Assembly: GCF_900130065.1 (NCBI RefSeq)
Contig: NZ_FQXV01000015.1
Span: 1-64,000 of the forward strand
Length of the DNA stretch: 64,000 bases
Direction: 5' to 3'
Origin: Sporobacter termitidis DSM 10068
Lineage (GTDB): Bacteria > Bacillota > Clostridia > Oscillospirales > Oscillospiraceae
Below the pieces are notes generated by a model. That model was given only the letters and a program-made list of their open reading frames with translations, did no database searches and had not been told where the DNA came from. Position numbers and translations under genes: made by a program. The first letter of the stretch is position 1; each line of letters begins with the position of its first letter. Below, one piece after another: positions 1 through 6,315 of the stretch.

Positions 1-300
1 CGTGGCTGTCAGTATACGAGCAAGGATTACAAACGGCTGCTGAGTAGCAATAGCATCTTAGGAAGCATGAGCCGCAAAGGCAATCCATACGATAATGCTC
101 CGATGGAATCCTTTTTTCAGACACTGAAGACAGAATACCTTTACAAAATTGCCTTCAGTACGATCGAGCAGGCCGAACGGTGTCTAAAGCAATGGATCGA
201 TGTCTATTACAATTGCCGAAGGCTTCATTCAGCTTTGGGTTACAAATCGCCGCTATTCTACGAAATCTCAAGATATCACCCGTTTAACTTGTCCGCATGA
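1..300 (+). CDS. IS3-family transposase (orfB), 3' part
   Basis: C-terminal end of a DDE integrase-type transposase of the IS3 family. The frame is open from base 1 and begins with the RGCQYTS block that follows the second catalytic aspartate in these enzymes. The block SRKGNPYDNAPMESFFQTLK carries the final catalytic glutamate, and the usual tail of this family (YYNCRRLHSALGYKSP) is present. The N-terminal part lies outside the window, so whether the element is intact cannot be judged. The Met at 67 is internal, not a start. I could not recognise the terminal inverted repeat downstream. Confidence 0.88.
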   Translation, partial: RGCQYTSKDYKRLLSSNSILGSMSRKGNPYDNAPMESFFQTLKTEYLYKIAFSTIEQAERCLKQWIDVYYNCRRLHSALGYKSPLFYEISRYHPFNLSA

Positions 301-560
301 GCCAGTACGGCGCAAATCGCCCCTACAGGGGCTGATGCACAGAGGCGCGGCACAGGAGACAATCCTCAGTCGGCCGACAGCGCCTTTGCCAAAGGAGCCT
401 TACGGGGACGGCGGGCGATTGATAATCGCCCCTACATAAGCCATAAGGATATGCCGTGGGGACGGCCATTGGCCGTCCGGGGTTGTTGGCGCGGCGGCGG
501 CCTGTGGGGAAGGACCGACGGGGCGATGTGGGCATCGCCCCCTACGAGAGATTCGACGGG
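301..560. repeat. Cluster of short palindromic repeats (GGCGAT..ATCGCCCCTAC type)
   Basis: Non-coding stretch after the transposase with several short palindromes: GGGCGATT-3-AATCGCCC (413-431), GGACGGCCATTGGCCGTCC (460-478) and GGGGCGATG-4-CATCGCCCC (520-541). Two are followed by CCCTAC or CCTAC. The same design recurs near 33275, 33323, 38972, 59711 and 60241, so this is a dispersed repeat family. Small reading frames here look like repeat translation, not genes. Confidence 0.7.
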
Positions 561-868
561 AAAACAGGCTTGTATTTGATGAAAAAGGGCTTCTATTGGA
601 TGGTTTGGGGCTGATTTTGAACGAAAATGCCTTGTAAAGCTTTGATAAGGGGCTGGAGTGACGCGGTATTTTCCTTGATATGTTACGAGAGTATTAAGCG
701 TTTGGGGCTTGAAAAGTGGTCAAAGCGTTGCGGTTGCTGGATAATTGATTTTTGAGAATCTCGATTTGTGCTATATTTATATTTTTAAAAACGCCGAATG
801 GAGGCGTTTGTCGTTTTATGTCGAATGAGTATGCGGGTGGGTAGACGGCTTTCTTATAACGAAAAAAG
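561..868. other. Gene-free spacer
   Basis: No reading frame with a ribosome site or recognisable product is visible here. The stretch is more AT-rich than the neighbouring genes and may be remnant sequence beside the insertion element. Confidence 0.5.
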
Positions 869-895
869 CACGCTCAGTATGTTATACTGAGCGTG
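862..895 (-). terminator. Rho-independent terminator, minus-strand orientation
   Basis: A perfect 12-bp stem, CACGCTCAGTAT, closes a 3-nt loop (869-895) and read on the minus strand is followed by CTTTTTTC. It has the classic terminator shape but lies about 370 bases beyond the nearest minus-strand gene, which has its own terminator nearer. Confidence 0.65.
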
Positions 896-1180
896 TCGGC
901 GAGGATCACAGCGCCGCCGAGAAGACGGGCCAGTTATGAAAAAGTCGCCGGGGCGCGGCACAGGAATCCCTCATCCGGCGCTGCGCGCCACCTTCCCCAA
1001 GGGGAAGGCTTGGCTTCCCGCCTTCGCGGGAATGACACCGTGGGTCCGAATCCGTCTTCCCCGGCTCCCTCAGACGAGGGAGCTGTCGCCCGCAGGCGAC
1101 TGAAGGAGGGAACGCCTCCCGGCGCGGCACGGTACAAGAGGGCAGGCATAGAACCCTGCCTTTACAGAATACCCTCATGT
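893..1180. repeat. Mosaic of dispersed palindromic elements
   Basis: Three hairpin modules follow one another: CCTTCCCCAAGGGGAAGG (991-1008), TTCCCGC-CTTC-GCGGGAA (1015-1032) and a block at 1062-1110 holding CTCCCTC..GAGGGAG and GTCGCC..GGCGAC. Modules of this wording are common intergenic repeats in Clostridia (recalled, not searched). Overlapping frames of 70-130 codons on both strands are low-complexity translations of the repeats. Confidence 0.7.
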
Positions 1181-1261
1181 TCTATGTCGGGGAGATTCAC
1201 GAATCGTCCCGCCGCGATCAACGCATGCCGCGGGGGCGAACGCAGCTCGGCCTCCATGGCG

Positions 1262-1304
1262 CGAAAAACAAAACACCGGCGCGATGCTTAAAACATCGCG
1301 CCGG
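1262..1304 (-). terminator. Terminator of the stalk-domain protein gene
   Basis: An 11-bp stem, CCGGCGCGATG, with a 7-nt loop (1276-1304) is followed on the minus strand by TGTTTTGTTTTT. It sits 30 bases past the stop of the minus-strand gene ending at 1334. Confidence 0.85.
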
Positions 1305-1333
1305 AATTTTAATACATGTGGTGGAGAACTGCG

Positions 1334-2374
1334 TTATTCCGTATAACCGACTGTCGTATCGATGCCGACCGTGCCGGTCGCGCCGTCCCAGGTCACGCCG
1401 ATATTAAAGGCCTTGGCCAGGTCGCGCAGCTTGAAATAGTTGTTTTCGCCTATCGTATAGGCCGTTAAAGCTATTTCCGTACCATCCTGGATGATTTTCG
1501 ATGCGTTCGGAACGGCATCCTTGACCTTGCCGTCTCCGGCGGCCAGTTCACCGCCGACCAGCGTATAAGCGGTTCTGGACGTTAAGCGGATGGCGTTATT
1601 CTCGCCGTCCCAGGTGACCTCAAACTGCTTTTCCGAGCCGTTGACGGCCTTGGCGAAATCGCGCAGCTTGATGTAATTGTTCTCATTGATGACGTAAGCG
1701 TCAAACGAGACCTGTGTGCCGTCGACTATAATTTTGGAAGCGGCGGGCGTTGCCGTCACGGCCTTGGGCGTCGTCGGATTTTCATTGGCGTTGCCGCCGA
1801 CGTTGATAAAGACCTGGGCTGCGCCCAACAGGTTGTCATACTGGAATTCCACGTAATAAGTACCGGGCTCGGTCAGAGTGACGGTGCAGCCCGCCAGGTA
1901 GCTGTAAACGTAGTCGTCGGGGGTCACGCTGCCGGCGTCAATGGTCTTATCATTGCCGTTGATATCCTCGATCTCCACCTGGCCGGAGGTATATTTAATG
2001 GACTCGTCGAAATCAAAGGCAAAGATATTCCCGTCCTGATGCAGCTTGTAAACGTCAAAGAAAGCTGCGTCGTCCAGCGTTTTGATTGTCACCGGCGCGG
2101 CGGCGTTATAAGCGGCGTCGATGGTCTCGGCCGTCGTCCATAACTCGTCCCCGTCGTCGCCCTTCACCGTTACCTTTGTGCCCTTATCGAGCTCAAGCGT
2201 GGAGGTGACATTATTAATTTCCAGCTGCGGTTTGGCCGGCGACAGTTCCTCGATAGGATAGCCGTTGACCTGCACGGTTTTCGTGTCCGCGGCAAAGGCC
2301 TGTGCACATAACAGCGACATGGTCATGACGATGGAAAGAGTCAGTGCTGTGAAGATTTTCAGTTTTTTTCTCAT
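1334..2374 (-). CDS. Secreted protein with two copper-amine-oxidase-N-like (stalk) domains
   Basis: 346 residues with a Sec signal peptide (cleavage likely after AFA, residue 28). The middle is a beta-rich region I do not recognise. The C-terminal half holds two copies of the copper amine oxidase N-terminal-like domain (about 212-270 and 286-340), each with the pattern IIxDGTxxxxxAYxIxENNYxKLRD. In Firmicutes these domains are found on exported, wall-associated proteins and do not indicate amine oxidase activity. GGGAGAAG lies just before the ATG. It is monocistronic: own promoter at 2497-2525 and own terminator. Substrate or partner unknown. Confidence 0.8.
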   Translation of the reverse strand: MRKKLKIFTALTLSIVMTMSLLCAQAFAADTKTVQVNGYPIEELSPAKPQLEINNVTSTLELDKGTKVTVKGDDGDELWTTAETIDAAYNAAAPVTIKTLDDAAFFDVYKLHQDGNIFAFDFDESIKYTSGQVEIEDINGNDKTIDAGSVTPDDYVYSYLAGCTVTLTEPGTYYVEFQYDNLLGAAQVFINVGGNANENPTTPKAVTATPAASKIIVDGTQVSFDAYVINENNYIKLRDFAKAVNGSEKQFEVTWDGENNAIRLTSRTAYTLVGGELAAGDGKVKDAVPNASKIIQDGTEIALTAYTIGENNYFKLRDLAKAFNIGVTWDGATGTVGIDTTVGYTE

Positions 2375-2412
2375 TAATTCTTCTCCCTTTTTTTATTTAT
2401 ATTTATAAATAG

Positions 2413-2456
2413 CACCATAGTTTATATCGGCCCTTTGCCGGAAAAATTTATGGTGA
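2413..2456 (-). promoter_or_regulatory. Leader stem-loop in the 5' UTR
   Basis: The roughly 120-nt leader of the stalk-domain gene contains CACCATA and TATGGTG arms enclosing a GC-rich inner palindrome around CCGGCAAAGGGCCG. It could stabilise the mRNA or be a small control element. It matches no riboswitch consensus that I can recall. Confidence 0.4.
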
Positions 2457-2496
2457 TATAAAAAATAAATCGGAATTAAAAATGAGGAACATTGCC

Positions 2497-2525
2497 ATTA
2501 TAGCCCTCTTGGTTTTTTACCGCAA
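2497..2525 (-). promoter_or_regulatory. Sigma-A-type promoter for the stalk-domain gene
   Basis: Read on the minus strand: TTGCGG (2525-2520), a 17-bp spacer and a consensus TATAAT (2502-2497). Spacing is ideal and it faces the gene starting at 2374. Confidence 0.7.
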
Positions 2526-2539
2526 GCTTAAATGCGGAT

Positions 2540-4279
2540 TTACTTTGCCTGATGCAGCGCTTCCGCCATGGCTTCCCCCTGCGCGCGTGTGGGCGGAACG
2601 GTGAAGTCCGCGTTCAGCGGCAGAAGACCCCATTTCCATGCGCTTCTTATAGCCTCCTCATCCCAGGCGCCGGCCAAAAGCGCTTCCGGCGGCGTGCTGC
2701 CCGTCATATCCTCCGGCGCCGGATTAATGGCTTGAACGGTCCTCACGAGAAATACTGCCGCCTCCTGCCAGGTCATGATACGCGCGCCGCTAAACGCATC
2801 GCTGCCGGTGCCAGCGGCGACAGCGCTGTCTTTGGCCCAGCTGAGAGCGGGCAAATACCACTCAATGCCGAACAGATCGGAAAAAGGCAGCTGCTCCGGC
2901 GTTTGCTTCGGGCTTCCGGCGGCGTCGTAGAGCATTGCGATAAAGCGGCTCCGGGTCAGGGGGGCGGACGCCCGGTTTTCGGGTTTTATACCGGCCGGGT
3001 CGGCCAGCAGCTTTTCGACGCAGGTATCCCGCCCGTCCATATAGTCTTTCAGCGTTTGCGGAATGACCACGTCCGGTATCAGGGGCTCCACGCCTTTGCC
3101 CGCGGCCGCGTCAAATATGCCGCTCAGCGCAATGTATTTTGAGGACACCTGGGCTTTGAGCCCGGAGTTCGGCAGCTGGAAGACATTCACGGCGCCGAAG
3201 TGATCGACGCTGCCGCTTGTGGCCTCGCCCGCCAGGACGCAGCCCATCTCCTGCAGTTCCACCGCGTTGATGATCCCGGAGGAAAACGTGCCCTCTCCGA
3301 CCAGTGCCGTCACCTGCAGGCCCGTTGTGTCCAGCTCCTCCCGCAGCAGCATCAAAAGGGGGACGATCACGCCGTCGGAGCCGCCGCCGTTGTTCCGCAG
3401 GTCGACCAGAACACGCTGGTAACGGCCGGCGTCCAGCGCCGCTTGTATCCGGGCGCAAAAGGTCTCCATCGGCAGCTCCGGGTCCTCGGCGCACTTGTTG
3501 TACTGAATATAATAGGCATTGCCGTCCAATGCCATGGCGGAGTAATATGTGCTGTTTTGCGCCGTTTTCGGCGTGCTTTTGCGCGCGTCGGACAGCTTGG
3601 CCACGGACAGCTGATTCAGGCCGGCACTGTCCGTCGCGTTCAGTGCCAGGTCCTTTTCCTGCCCCGCGCTGTCGCGCAGCGTCAGGATCAGCGGCGCGTC
3701 GCCGCTGACGACGCCTGTGTAGCGGTAGAGCTCCTCCGCGTTGCAGGACTGCCGGAAATCCCGCCGCAGCTTGACCTGATTGTCGGCGCTGGAGATAATT
3801 GAAAAACGCTGTAAAACCTGCGCCATCGGCAGGCCGTTTATGGCTGTCACCTGTGCTCCAATGAGGTCCTGCCGGGCGGTTTCCGCGGCGCTCAGAATCC
3901 ACTGCCCGTCGAACCAGTTGAGCGCGAAGGGATAAAAACGGCTTTCCTCCGCGATGCTGCTGATCGAGAGCTGTGTGTGTGAATCCTCTATGAGGGCGAC
4001 AAGGCTCTGCAGATCAAGAATATACGCCGCGTTGCTATCGGTATCCAGGCGCGACTCGATCTCCGCCTTCCGGGTCAGAAAGGCGCTTTCCGGCGTATTG
4101 GCGTAAATATCGGGGTGGCGTTCTTTAAGATTTGTGTAAAGATAGTCCAGGTCCGCCTGCCGGGCTTCGGTTCGGGCGCCGGTCTCGCTCCCGGCGAATT
4201 CCGCCCCGGCGCTCAGCGCCAGAGCCGACGCCAGGAAAAAGACGCCTGTGAGGTACAAAAGCTTTTTGAATTTGCCCAT
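2540..4279 (-). CDS. Secreted S41-family peptidase with C-terminal SLH-like region
   Basis: 579 residues: signal peptide (1-26), an N-terminal helical region, then a tail-specific-protease (S41) catalytic domain at about 240-400. Visible S41 marks are VDLRNNGGG (292-300) and GTFSSG (330-335), whose serine fits the nucleophile, and GEATSG (351-356). A PDZ domain is not obvious. The C-terminus (about 440-515: LTRSRFIAMLYDAAG...FSDL...WYLPALSWAKD...) resembles S-layer-homology repeats, which suggests anchoring to the cell wall. GAAGGAAT precedes the ATG. A promoter with an overlapping inverted repeat lies just upstream. The natural substrate cannot be told. Confidence 0.85.
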   Translation of the reverse strand: MGKFKKLLYLTGVFFLASALALSAGAEFAGSETGARTEARQADLDYLYTNLKERHPDIYANTPESAFLTRKAEIESRLDTDSNAAYILDLQSLVALIEDSHTQLSISSIAEESRFYPFALNWFDGQWILSAAETARQDLIGAQVTAINGLPMAQVLQRFSIISSADNQVKLRRDFRQSCNAEELYRYTGVVSGDAPLILTLRDSAGQEKDLALNATDSAGLNQLSVAKLSDARKSTPKTAQNSTYYSAMALDGNAYYIQYNKCAEDPELPMETFCARIQAALDAGRYQRVLVDLRNNGGGSDGVIVPLLMLLREELDTTGLQVTALVGEGTFSSGIINAVELQEMGCVLAGEATSGSVDHFGAVNVFQLPNSGLKAQVSSKYIALSGIFDAAAGKGVEPLIPDVVIPQTLKDYMDGRDTCVEKLLADPAGIKPENRASAPLTRSRFIAMLYDAAGSPKQTPEQLPFSDLFGIEWYLPALSWAKDSAVAAGTGSDAFSGARIMTWQEAAVFLVRTVQAINPAPEDMTGSTPPEALLAGAWDEEAIRSAWKWGLLPLNADFTVPPTRAQGEAMAEALHQAK

Positions 4280-4300
4280 AAAAGCATTCCTTCAATGTAT

Positions 4301-4349
4301 TATTGTATTAGATTAATAATACAATAATACAATCGCGGAGGAAATTCAA
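4301..4349 (-). promoter_or_regulatory. Promoter with overlapping inverted repeat for the S41 peptidase gene
   Basis: On the minus strand: TTGAAT (4349-4344), 17-bp spacer, TATTGT (4326-4321). The -10 is part of an inverted repeat TATTGTATTA / TAATACAATA (4301-4310 and 4317-4326, 6-bp spacer), with a further partial copy at 4325-4333. An operator over the -10 and start site would fit a repressor; which one is unknown. Confidence 0.6.
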
Positions 4350-4398
4350 GTATTTATATGAACTAAAGGAAGTCCGTGCCAGCGCCTCCGGCGAGATT

Positions 4399-4448
4399 TC
4401 AAAAAGTAAAATCGAGGAACGTCAAGCTGCGGCGTTCCTCGATTTTAC
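4399..4448 (-). terminator. Terminator of the perR-rubrerythrin operon
   Basis: A perfect 16-bp stem GTAAAATCGAGGAACG with an 11-nt loop (4406-4448), followed on the minus strand by TTTTTGAAA. It lies 75 bases past the rubrerythrin stop. Confidence 0.88.
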
Positions 4449-4523
4449 AATATATATTAACTTTGTACAAAGCGTTCAACACAGAGGTTTCCCGATATCA
4501 GACAACGGGATTGTTTGCCCTGA

Positions 4524-5069
4524 TTACTCGCCGAAATATCTCTTGAGGAGTCCCGCGAACGCCCGGCCGTGCCGCGCCTCATCGCGCGCCATTTCGTGGA
4601 CGGTATCGTGGATGGCGTCCAGGTTGAGTTCCTTGGCGCGCTTGGCAAGATCAGTTTTGCCGCCGGTGGCGCCGTTTTCCGCTTCCAGACGCATCTGGAG
4701 GTTCTTTTTTGTGCTGTCCGTGACGACCTCGCCCAGAAGCTCGGCGAATTTCGCCGCGTGCTCGGCCTCGTCATAGGCGGCCTTTTCCCAGAAGGCGCCG
4801 ATCTCGGGATAGCCCTCGCGGATGGCGACCCGCGCCATGGCCAGGTACATGCCGACCTCGGAGCACTCGCCGTTAAAGTTCATGCGCAGATCATTGATGA
4901 TATCCTCGGGCGCGCCCTTGGCAACGCCGACGACATGCTCGGCTGCCCAGGTCATGTCTTCGGACTGCTCTACAAATTTCGAGGCGGGCGCCTTGCAGAC
5001 AGGGCACTGCTCCGGAGGGGCGTCGCCGACATGGACATAACCACACACGCTGCAAACATACTTTTTCAT
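4524..5069 (-). CDS. Reverse rubrerythrin (peroxide and oxygen detoxification)
   Basis: 181 residues. An N-terminal rubredoxin-like domain (CSVCGY at 6-11 and CPVCKA at 22-27, a Cys4 iron site) precedes a diiron ferritin-like four-helix domain carrying the ExxH and E ligands (for example [16 protein letters not shown] and [14 protein letters not shown]). This order, rubredoxin first, is that of the reverse rubrerythrins of clostridia, which reduce H2O2 and O2 using electrons from NADH via a reductase and rubredoxin. It is the second gene of a PerR operon: 43 bases behind perR with its own TGGAGGT site. The cytosolic stress role is well supported by the PerR context. Confidence 0.93.
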   Translation of the reverse strand: MKKYVCSVCGYVHVGDAPPEQCPVCKAPASKFVEQSEDMTWAAEHVVGVAKGAPEDIINDLRMNFNGECSEVGMYLAMARVAIREGYPEIGAFWEKAAYDEAEHAAKFAELLGEVVTDSTKKNLQMRLEAENGATGGKTDLAKRAKELNLDAIHDTVHEMARDEARHGRAFAGLLKRYFGE

Positions 5070-5112
5070 AATTTTATACCTCCATTAAATTAAACTGAAT
5101 TGATTAAGCGTT

Positions 5113-5523
5113 TTATTTTGAAAAAGCCTTTTGAGACTTGTTGCTGCAGTTCAGGCATCTGCCGTAAAACGTCAGCTGGCGGAACAGAACGTCCACATTG
5201 TTTTCCGCCTCGACCTTTTCCGTGAACGACGGATCGAGCGCGGCGTCGACATCGAGAACGTCGCCGCAGTCCAGACAGATAAAATGCGTATGCTCTTCGA
5301 CATTGCCGTCAAACCGCTCCTGCCCGTTGACCACACCGACCGATATGATCAGTCCCTCGTCTTTAAAAACAGAAATATTTCTATAAACAGTGCCAAGACT
5401 GAGATCGGGGATCTCTTTTCTCAGCTCCTCATAAACCCATACGGCTGACGGATGCGTCGTCGTACTGCAGATTTTTTCGAGGATGGCTTCTCTTTTCCGG
5501 CTGTGTTTTTTAATTGAATTCAT
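5113..5523 (-). CDS. perR: PerR-type peroxide-sensing repressor (Fur family)
   Basis: 136 residues with the Fur fold: an N-terminal winged helix (HPSAVWVYEELRKE...SLGTVYRNISVFKDEGLI) and a C-terminal metal domain with two CxxC pairs (CLDC, CLNC) that form the structural zinc site. The H-rich EEHTHFICLDC stretch is the usual sensor-site region. PerR rather than Fur or Zur is chosen because the next gene is rubrerythrin and the promoter carries a PerR-like box. Start supported by GGAGGTCGATCA before the ATG. It probably represses its own operon. Confidence 0.9.
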   Translation of the reverse strand: MNSIKKHSRKREAILEKICSTTTHPSAVWVYEELRKEIPDLSLGTVYRNISVFKDEGLIISVGVVNGQERFDGNVEEHTHFICLDCGDVLDVDAALDPSFTEKVEAENNVDVLFRQLTFYGRCLNCSNKSQKAFSK

Positions 5524-5541
5524 TGATCGACCTCCCTAAAA

Positions 5542-5596
5542 CAATAATGATAATTATTATTGATGTTAATATAGCACACATTATTTTGTTTGTAAA
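5542..5596 (-). promoter_or_regulatory. perR-rbr promoter with PerR-type operator
   Basis: On the minus strand: TTTACA (5596-5591), exactly 17 bp, TATATT (5573-5568), then the inverted repeat CAATAAT-N7-ATTATTG (5562-5542) starting about where transcription begins. The AT-rich 7-7-7 palindrome resembles the PerR/Fur box. This predicts autorepression relieved by peroxide. Confidence 0.8.
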
Positions 5597-5699
5597 GAGG
5601 TTCTCAAAATTTTTTTTGGCGGGGCCTTCGGAGGTAATTTTAACACCGCGCCGGCATTTTATCCGCCGGCAGGTAAAGACCGGGGCGGGATAAAATATA

Positions 5700-5744
5700 A
5701 AGCCGGGCGCGCCCCTGCTGCTGCGGCGGGAGCGCGCCCGGCTT
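5700..5744 (-). terminator. Hairpin downstream of the holin gene
   Basis: A 13-bp stem, AAGCCGGGCGCGC-type, with a 19-nt loop; on the minus strand the 3' side runs into TTTATATTTTATCC. It is placed 47 bases after the holin stop. Confidence 0.7.
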
Positions 5745-5790
5745 AACTGGAGAGGGCCGGCGCTTGGACTTATGGCGTTTATACGGGCGC

Positions 5791-6054
5791 TCAGCGGGGC
5801 GTCTTGAGCTGCTTTGCCACCTGGTTGATACCCGTTGCCGCAAGGCCGCTGACGATGCCGATGGCAATGGCGTTCAGATAATCGGAGGCGGGGTAGGAGG
5901 GCATGATCATCATGGCGAGTACGCCGATACCCCCGCCGAGCACGCCGCTGATGATCGGCAGCCATTTTCTGTTGATCGGCGTGGTTTTTAATATTTCCAT
6001 AACAAGGTAGCATATGACGGTAATGGCGGCGACGGACGTAAAGCCGAAATCCAT
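5791..6054 (-). CDS. Solitary phage holin (Hol44 / superfamily V type)
   Basis: 87 residues with two or three hydrophobic segments (VAAITVICYLVMEIL, ISGVLGGGIGVLAMMIM, LNAIAIGIVSGLAATGINQ) and a short basic tail (VAKQLKTP). This matches the Hol44-type holins of Gram-positive phages, small membrane proteins that let lysins cross the membrane. GGAAGGGG precedes the ATG. No endolysin, tail or capsid gene lies nearby, so it may be a phage remnant or a gene kept by the host for another export role. Family call good, function in this host uncertain. Confidence 0.75.
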   Translation of the reverse strand: MDFGFTSVAAITVICYLVMEILKTTPINRKWLPIISGVLGGGIGVLAMMIMPSYPASDYLNAIAIGIVSGLAATGINQVAKQLKTPR

Positions 6055-6197
6055 AGTTATTCCCCTTCCACATAATACTTGTACTATGTCTATATGACGG
6101 CCGCCGACGCGTCAGAACCGATTGAAAGGAAAAACAATACAAGCTCCGGACCGCCGTCGTATTTTCATCGAACGGCCGGAAATCTCGCAATTATCTG

Positions 6198-6226
6198 TTG
6201 AAAAAAAGAGACCATTGTAATAGTAT
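6198..6226 (+). promoter_or_regulatory. Promoter for the GGDEF/HD-GYP gene
   Basis: TTGAAA (6198-6203), 17-bp spacer, TAGTAT (6221-6226), about 90 bases before the start codon. The palindrome TAGTATTACTA begins at the -10, a possible control site. Confidence 0.5.
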
Positions 6227-6315
6227 TACTATATTGTGACAGGATGACTATAAAAAGGTAAAAAATTGAAATATTATAAATGTATGGATAAATTTCGGGC
6301 ATTGGGGGGCGGATA

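Noticed and set aside
893-1291. Open frames of 70-130 codons on both strands
   Set aside because: They read through dispersed hairpin repeats, have low-complexity Arg/Pro/Ala content and no ribosome site.
2375-2500. Possible c-di-GMP riboswitch in the leader of the stalk-domain gene
   Set aside because: A stem-loop is present but the conserved GEMM core bases are not.
3111-3902. 263-codon minus-strand frame inside the S41 peptidase gene
   Set aside because: It is an alternate frame of a well-supported gene on the same strand, with Arg/Gly/Pro-rich translation and no domain.
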